In this document: piece after piece, positions 59,672 through 64,000 of the stretch | How the letters are laid out: every line of letters begins with the position of its first letter | How positions within the stretch are numbered: the stretch's first letter is position 1 | From: CAVWQV01 sp963757115 | GTDB lineage: Bacteria > Pseudomonadota > Alphaproteobacteria > Acetobacterales > Acetobacteraceae | NCBI GenBank assembly: GCA_963757115.1 | Contig: CAVWQV010000001.1 | Location: forward strand, 558,001 to 622,000 | Length of the DNA: 64,000 nucleotides | Direction: 5' to 3' | Made by a program: the position numbers and the translations under genes | The notes under the pieces: generated by a model | Database searches by the model: none | What the model was told of the DNA's origin: nothing | Seen by the model: only the letters and a program-made list of their open reading frames with translations

Positions 59672-61465
59672 ATGTCCGAGGATTTGTTCGCTCGAATGCG
59701 CGCCCAGGTGCTCGCGGCGGTGCGTGCCCTGGTGCCCGATTTGCCGGCCGAGGTGGCCGAGAAGATCGAGGTTACCCCGGCTCGTGAGCCTGGGCATGGT
59801 GACATGGCGACCAACGCCGCGCTGGTCGCTGCGAAGGCGGCGCGGCAATCGCCCCGGGCTCTCGCCGCCGCCATTGCCGCGCAGTTGAACGAGAACCCGG
59901 AGGTGCCGGGCGGCGCGGAGGTCGCCGGGCCCGGCTTCATCAACATGCGTCTGCAAAGCGAGGCGCTGCGCGCGGTGATACCGGTCATTCTTCGCGCCGG
60001 GGAAGCCTTCGGCGACGGCGCGGCGGGCGGCCCGCCCGTCAACATCGAATACGTCTCGACCAATCCGACGGGGCCGATTCATGTCGGCCATTGCCGGGGG
60101 GCCGTGGTGGGCGACGCGCTGGCCAACCTGCTGAGCAAGGCTGGCCACCCGGTCACCAAGGAATACTATGTCAACGACGCCGGGGCGCAGGTGACGGCGC
60201 TCGCCTGGGCCGCCTATTGGCGCTACCTCCAAGCGATCGGGTCGCCGTTGAGCGAGGAGGCCTTTGCGGAGCAGGTGCCGGGCGGCCTGCAATACCGGGG
60301 CGAATATCTCGTCCCGGTCGGGCTTCGCCTTGCGGCCGAGCATGGCACGGCATTGGCTCTGCCCGACGGCGGGATCGCGGCCCCCGAGACCTGGCTCGAG
60401 ACGGTGCGCAACTTCGCCGTGGAAGCGATGATGGAGAGCATCCGGGAGGATCTCGCGCTGCTCGGCGTGCGGCACGACGTGTTCGTCTCGGAGCGCGGGT
60501 TGGTGGGGGCGGGCGCGGTCGACGCTGCGATCGACGGTTTGGCCGCTCGTGGCCTCGTCTACACAGGCGTTCTCGAGCCGCCGAAGGGCAAGACGCCGGA
60601 CGATTGGGAGCCGCGCGAGCAACTGCTGTTCCGCTCCACGCAGTTCGGCGACGACGTGGACCGGCCGTTGCGCAAGAGCGACGGCTCCAACACCTATTTC
60701 GCCAACGACATCGCCTACCACGCCGACAAGGTCGGGCGCGGGTTCGACCGGCTGATCGACGTGCTGGGCGCCGATCACGGCGGCTACGTTTCGCGCATGA
60801 AGGCGGCGGTGAGGGCGGTTTCGGGCGGCGCGGCGTCGCTCGACGTGGTGCTGTGCCAGATCGTTCACGTCGTGCGCGGAGGTCAGCCCGTGCGCATGTC
60901 GAAGCGCGCGGGCACCTTCGTCACGCTGCGTGATCTGATCGACGAGGTGGGCGCCGACACGGTGCGGTTCACCATGCTGACCCGCAAGCCGGACGCGCAG
61001 ATGGAGTTCGACCTGGAGCAGGCGGTGGCGCAGACCCGCGACAACCCGGTCTTCTATGTCCAATACGCCCACGCGCGCTGCCGATCGGTGCTGCGCGCGG
61101 CGACCGAGATGTTCGGGGCAGGGCGCGTTGCGGAGGCAGCCCTCGCCGACGTGGGCCTCGACAGCCTGACGGCTGATGAGGAGTTGGCGGTCGTCCGCCG
61201 GATGATGGCTTGGCCCCGGCTTGTCGCAAGCGCGGCGACAGCCGGTGAACCGCACCGAATCGCGTTTTTCCTCTATGACTTGGCAGCCGACTTTCATATG
61301 CTGTGGAACCGGGGAAAGGATGACGCGGCGCTGCGGTTCCTCCAGGCGGGGGCCGAGCACGAGGCGGGAACGTTGGCCCGGCTTGCCCTGGTCGCGTCGG
61401 TCGCGATCGTCATCCGCTCCGGGCTGGCCGTGATGGGGGTCGCGCCCGTCGAAGAGATGCGCTAG
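59672..61465 (+). CDS. argS: Arginyl-tRNA synthetase
   Basis: ArgRS charges tRNA-Arg. The 597-residue protein has the class I HIGH motif as HVGH (residues 137-140, TNPTGPIHVGHCRG), and the KMSKS equivalent as MSKR near residue 409. The C-terminal anticodon-binding domain, including RGKDDAALRFLQAG, is normal. It follows dgt after 11 bases. Confidence 0.97.
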   Translation: MSEDLFARMRAQVLAAVRALVPDLPAEVAEKIEVTPAREPGHGDMATNAALVAAKAARQSPRALAAAIAAQLNENPEVPGGAEVAGPGFINMRLQSEALRAVIPVILRAGEAFGDGAAGGPPVNIEYVSTNPTGPIHVGHCRGAVVGDALANLLSKAGHPVTKEYYVNDAGAQVTALAWAAYWRYLQAIGSPLSEEAFAEQVPGGLQYRGEYLVPVGLRLAAEHGTALALPDGGIAAPETWLETVRNFAVEAMMESIREDLALLGVRHDVFVSERGLVGAGAVDAAIDGLAARGLVYTGVLEPPKGKTPDDWEPREQLLFRSTQFGDDVDRPLRKSDGSNTYFANDIAYHADKVGRGFDRLIDVLGADHGGYVSRMKAAVRAVSGGAASLDVVLCQIVHVVRGGQPVRMSKRAGTFVTLRDLIDEVGADTVRFTMLTRKPDAQMEFDLEQAVAQTRDNPVFYVQYAHARCRSVLRAATEMFGAGRVAEAALADVGLDSLTADEELAVVRRMMAWPRLVASAATAGEPHRIAFFLYDLAADFHMLWNRGKDDAALRFLQAGAEHEAGTLARLALVASVAIVIRSGLAVMGVAPVEEMR

Positions 61466-61497
61466 CGGCGTTCGGGCCGCCGGCGACAGGAGTTGCC

Positions 61498-62262
61498 GTG
61501 TCCGAAGCCGTTCGCGAGTCCGCTCCCGCTTATCGGGTACCGCGCCGGGGAATGGACCCGACGACCAAGCGCCTGGCCATCATCGCCACCGGCCTGGGCG
61601 GCGTCCTTCTGCTGATTCTCGGTGCTTCGAACCTGAAGGGGCATGGGGAGCGGCCGGTGCCAGTCGTCGAGGCGGACACCCGGCCCCTGCGGGTCAAGCC
61701 TGAGAACCCGGGCGGGATGCAGATCGCCGGGGCCAATGACGAGATCATGTCCGGTGACGCCGGAACGGAAGCCGACAAACTGTTGCCCCCGCCCGAGGTA
61801 CCGATGCCGGAGGCGCTTCGGCCGCCAGCCCCCCCTGAGCCGGCGGTCGCAGCCCATGCCCGGACCGCACCGGGTACCGCTGAGCCTCCCGTCGCCGGGC
61901 CGGCCGTCGCGGGGCCAGCCGTCGCCGATCCGGTTCCGAACTCCCGGCCGTCGACGGCGGCTGCGCCGGAGCATCGAGCGCCCGCGAAGGCCGCATCGAT
62001 CGCCCCGGCGACGGCGAACGCCACGCAGGTGCAACTCGCCGCGATGGAAAGCGAGCAGTTGGCGACGGCCGAGTGGCAGCGCCTGTTGCGGCGGATGCCG
62101 GACGTCCTGGGCGGCCGCCAACCGGCCGTGCTGAAGGCCGAGCGCGACGGAAAGACGATTTGGCGCCTACGCACCGGCGGTTTCTCCGACGCGGCGCAGG
62201 CCAATGCGTTCTGCGAGCGGGTGAAGTCGAAGGGCGCCGGCTGTTCGGTCGCCAGCTTCTGA
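61498..62262 (+). CDS. SPOR-domain membrane protein
   Basis: This 254-residue protein starts at GTG 61498. A single membrane segment lies near residues 24-44 (LAIIATGLGGVLLLILGA), then a long Pro/Ala-rich periplasmic linker, and a C-terminal SPOR-like domain (about residues 178-254, VQLAAMESEQLATAEWQRL to VKSKGAGCSVASF). SPOR domains bind denuded peptidoglycan at division sites. Its place between argS and nagZ is common in alphaproteobacteria. Confidence 0.88.
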   Translation: MSEAVRESAPAYRVPRRGMDPTTKRLAIIATGLGGVLLLILGASNLKGHGERPVPVVEADTRPLRVKPENPGGMQIAGANDEIMSGDAGTEADKLLPPPEVPMPEALRPPAPPEPAVAAHARTAPGTAEPPVAGPAVAGPAVADPVPNSRPSTAAAPEHRAPAKAASIAPATANATQVQLAAMESEQLATAEWQRLLRRMPDVLGGRQPAVLKAERDGKTIWRLRTGGFSDAAQANAFCERVKSKGAGCSVASF

Positions 62263-62265
62263 GCG

Positions 62266-63273
62266 ATGCGGGCCGCGATCGTCGGCGTCGCCGGCCCCGC
62301 CCTGACCGAGGAGGAGGCTGCATTGCTGTGCGCCCATCCTCCTGCCGGGGTAATCCTGTTCGCCCGCAACATCGTCGAGCCTTCGCAGTTGCAGGAGCTG
62401 GTCGGCGCCCTGCGCGCGATCCTGTCGCCCTGCGCCGTGCTCATGGTTGATCAGGAGGGGGGCCGGGTCGCCCGGCTCCGGCCGCCACACTGGAGAGCGC
62501 ATCCGCCAGCGGCGGCGCTCGGCGCCATGTTCGAGCAGCAGGCCGATGCGGCGCTTCGGGCCGCGTGGATTACTGGCGCGCTGATCGGGCTCGACTGTGC
62601 CCGCGTGGGTTTCGACGTGGCCTGCGCGCCCGTGCTCGATCTGCGCTTGCCGGGAGCGGACGCCGCGATTGGCGACCGCGCGTTCTCAGCTTCTCCGCTC
62701 GCGGTGGCGCGTCTGGGCCGGGCCATGGCGGACGGATTGCTCGCGGCTGGCGTGCAGCCGGTCGCAAAGCACGCCCCGGGCCACGGGCGCGCCATGGTAG
62801 ACAGCCATCTGGCCCTTCCCGTGATCGACGCGGCCGACCTCGCGGATGATCTCATCCCCTTCACCCGCAATGCCGATCTCCCTTGGGTAATGACCGCGCA
62901 CGTCCTTTATAAAGGTTGGGATGACGTGCGGCCGGCGACGTTGTCGAGGTCGGTGATCCGCGACGTGATCCGCGGCCAGTTGGGGATGCAAGGCGTGCTG
63001 GTGACGGACGATCTCGCGATGCAGGCTTTGTCGGGCGAACCCGTGGACCGGGCACTGGCGGCGCTCGGCGCAGGCTGCGACCTCGCCCTCTATTGCGCCG
63101 GCGACCTCGCCGGCACGGCCACCCTGCTGCGGGAGGTGCCCGCCATTTCGGTCCCGGCCGGCGAGCGCCTCGCGGCCGCCAGAGTGATCGCGCGCGCGCG
63201 GCGCACCGATCTCGACGCAGACCGGCTCGCAACCGAACGGGAGTCCCTGCTTGCCGGGACAACCGGCGCGTGA
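62266..63273 (+). CDS. nagZ: Beta-N-acetylhexosaminidase (peptidoglycan recycling)
   Basis: NagZ releases GlcNAc from recycled muropeptides in the cytoplasm. The 335-residue GH3 protein has the KHAPGHG motif (residues 168-174) followed by VDSHLALP, and the catalytic nucleophile in VTDDLAMQA (Asp248/249). It starts three bases after the SPOR gene, and its stop overlaps the next GTG by three bases or more. Confidence 0.95.
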   Translation: MRAAIVGVAGPALTEEEAALLCAHPPAGVILFARNIVEPSQLQELVGALRAILSPCAVLMVDQEGGRVARLRPPHWRAHPPAAALGAMFEQQADAALRAAWITGALIGLDCARVGFDVACAPVLDLRLPGADAAIGDRAFSASPLAVARLGRAMADGLLAAGVQPVAKHAPGHGRAMVDSHLALPVIDAADLADDLIPFTRNADLPWVMTAHVLYKGWDDVRPATLSRSVIRDVIRGQLGMQGVLVTDDLAMQALSGEPVDRALAALGAGCDLALYCAGDLAGTATLLREVPAISVPAGERLAAARVIARARRTDLDADRLATERESLLAGTTGA

Positions 63274-64000
63274 CCGATCTCGGTTCCATCGCCGCCGCCG
63301 CCGTCGCGGCGATCCTTGCAATCATCCTGCACGAGGTCGCTCACGGCTACGCGGCGCTCGCGTTGGGTGACGACACCGCGCGGCGGGCGGGGCGGCTGTC
63401 GCTCAACCCCCTGCGCCACGTGGATCGGGTAGGCACCCTCCTGGTGCCGGGCTTGCTGATCGTCACCCAGCTGCTCACCATCGGCCGGGTCGCCTTCATG
63501 TTCGGTTGGGCCAAACCGCTGCCGGTGTCGGCATGGCGTTTCCGGGACCCCCGGCGCGGGATGATGGTGGTCGCCGCCGCCGGGCCGGCGGCCAACTTCG
63601 CCCTGGCTGCACTGACCGCGGCGTTGTTGCCGCATATCGGGGCGGCCTCCGCCGTCGACTTCTTCGAAACGCTGCTGACCGATCACCCCGAGGCCGGCGC
63701 GTTCGCGTTCTACTTCATCCTCACCAACCTGGTGCTCGGGTTGTTCAACCTCATCCCGATCCCCCCCTTGGACGGAGGGCGCATCCTCGTTGGGCTGCTT
63801 CCCGCGAGTGCCGCCGCGGTGTGGGCGCGGCTGGAGCGGGCGGGCATCCTGGTGGTCGTGCTGCTGGTTTTCCTATTGCCGCGCCTGCTCCGCGAATTCG
63901 ACGTCGAGTTCGACCCGTTCGGCCAGGCGCTCAACACCGTCCTGCCCTGGGCACTGCGGCTGGTGCTGCTGGCCGGTGGCCATCATGTCGATAGTGGCGG
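63270..64000 (+). CDS. M50 site-2-protease-like peptidase (3' truncated by window edge)
   Basis: GTG 63270 overlaps the nagZ stop by four bases. At least 243 residues are present and no stop is reached. The zinc motif HEVAH (His21-Glu22-His25) lies in the first membrane helix. The second metal motif is seen in LFNLIPIPPLDGGRIL. The alphaproteobacterial neighbourhood nagZ - site-2 protease - scpA is common, so scpA may follow. Confidence 0.92.
   Translation, partial: MTDLGSIAAAAVAAILAIILHEVAHGYAALALGDDTARRAGRLSLNPLRHVDRVGTLLVPGLLIVTQLLTIGRVAFMFGWAKPLPVSAWRFRDPRRGMMVVAAAGPAANFALAALTAALLPHIGAASAVDFFETLLTDHPEAGAFAFYFILTNLVLGLFNLIPIPPLDGGRILVGLLPASAAAVWARLERAGILVVVLLVFLLPRLLREFDVEFDPFGQALNTVLPWALRLVLLAGGHHVDSG

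Noticed and set aside
57816..59672. 618-codon minus-strand frame covering erpA and running opposite dgt
   Set aside because: Only the short ErpA N-terminal part is conserved; the upstream portion is antisense to dgt and the downstream portion is out of frame with xth.
59669..61360. 563-codon open frame on the minus strand opposite argS
   Set aside because: It mirrors argS codon positions in GC-rich DNA, has the Arg/His/Asp-rich composition of a shadow frame and shows no family motif.

Overview
This GC-rich window looks like the core ribosomal/RNA-polymerase region of an alphaproteobacterium, most likely a Rhodospirillales/Acetobacteraceae-type organism. Supporting this are the long merged rplKAJL-rpoBC, str, S10, spc and alpha clusters, an ATP12-type F1-ATPase chaperone, the divergent erpA-xth / dgt-argS-SPOR-nagZ block, and a CoA-transferase and porin typical of that group. 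The taxonomic call is an inference from gene content and order; no similarity search was run.

Layout. 1-4.4 kb: the end of a CaiB-type CoA-transferase, an outer-membrane porin and a thiamine-diphosphate enzyme. 4.4-15.7 kb: rplK-rplA-rplJ-rplL-rpoB-rpoC. 15.7-17.0 kb: an interruption holding a VOC-fold protein, a molbindin-like TOBE protein and a secreted molybdopterin-domain protein. 17.3-33.9 kb: rpsL-rpsG-tuf (no fusA), then S10, spc and alpha genes through secY, adk, rpsM, rpsK, rpoA and rplQ. 33.6-40.8 kb: a VapBC-like toxin-antitoxin pair on the minus strand, then rarA, an RluC-type pseudouridine synthase, an AsmA-like protein, ATP12, acylphosphatase and a DUF1810 protein. 40.8-44.6 kb: accessory genes (APC permease, sugar transferase, JmjC/cupin-like oxygenase). 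44.7-46.5 kb (minus strand): DUF1491, selA and a clear selenocysteine tRNA (selC), so the organism very probably decodes UGA as selenocysteine. 46.5-50.6 kb: two short-chain dehydrogenases divergent from an NMT1/THI5-like ABC importer. 50.7-56.8 kb: a galactose-oxidase-like copper-radical enzyme with a small membrane protein, and a three-gene glycan group (BNR-repeat protein, GT2, GT39). 57.0-64.0 kb: a YXWGXW protein, xth, erpA, dgt, argS, a SPOR protein, nagZ and the start of a site-2-protease-like M50 peptidase.

The strongest cross-cutting signal is technical. At least nine genes, including essential rpoB, rpsH and adk, and erpA, are broken by single-base indels that are nearly all one-base insertions. 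Removing one base restores the family sequence exactly in each simple case. I therefore treat them as probable sequence errors and annotate full-length genes across them.

The most interesting biological points are the selA-selC pair, 15- and 27-bp tandem repeats that lengthen the C-termini of ribosomal proteins S17 and L3, a str operon without fusA, molybdenum-related genes between rpoC and rpsL, and a bacterial galactose-oxidase homologue with a complete copper-radical active site. I found no clearly new multi-gene system, no CRISPR array and no insertion sequence.
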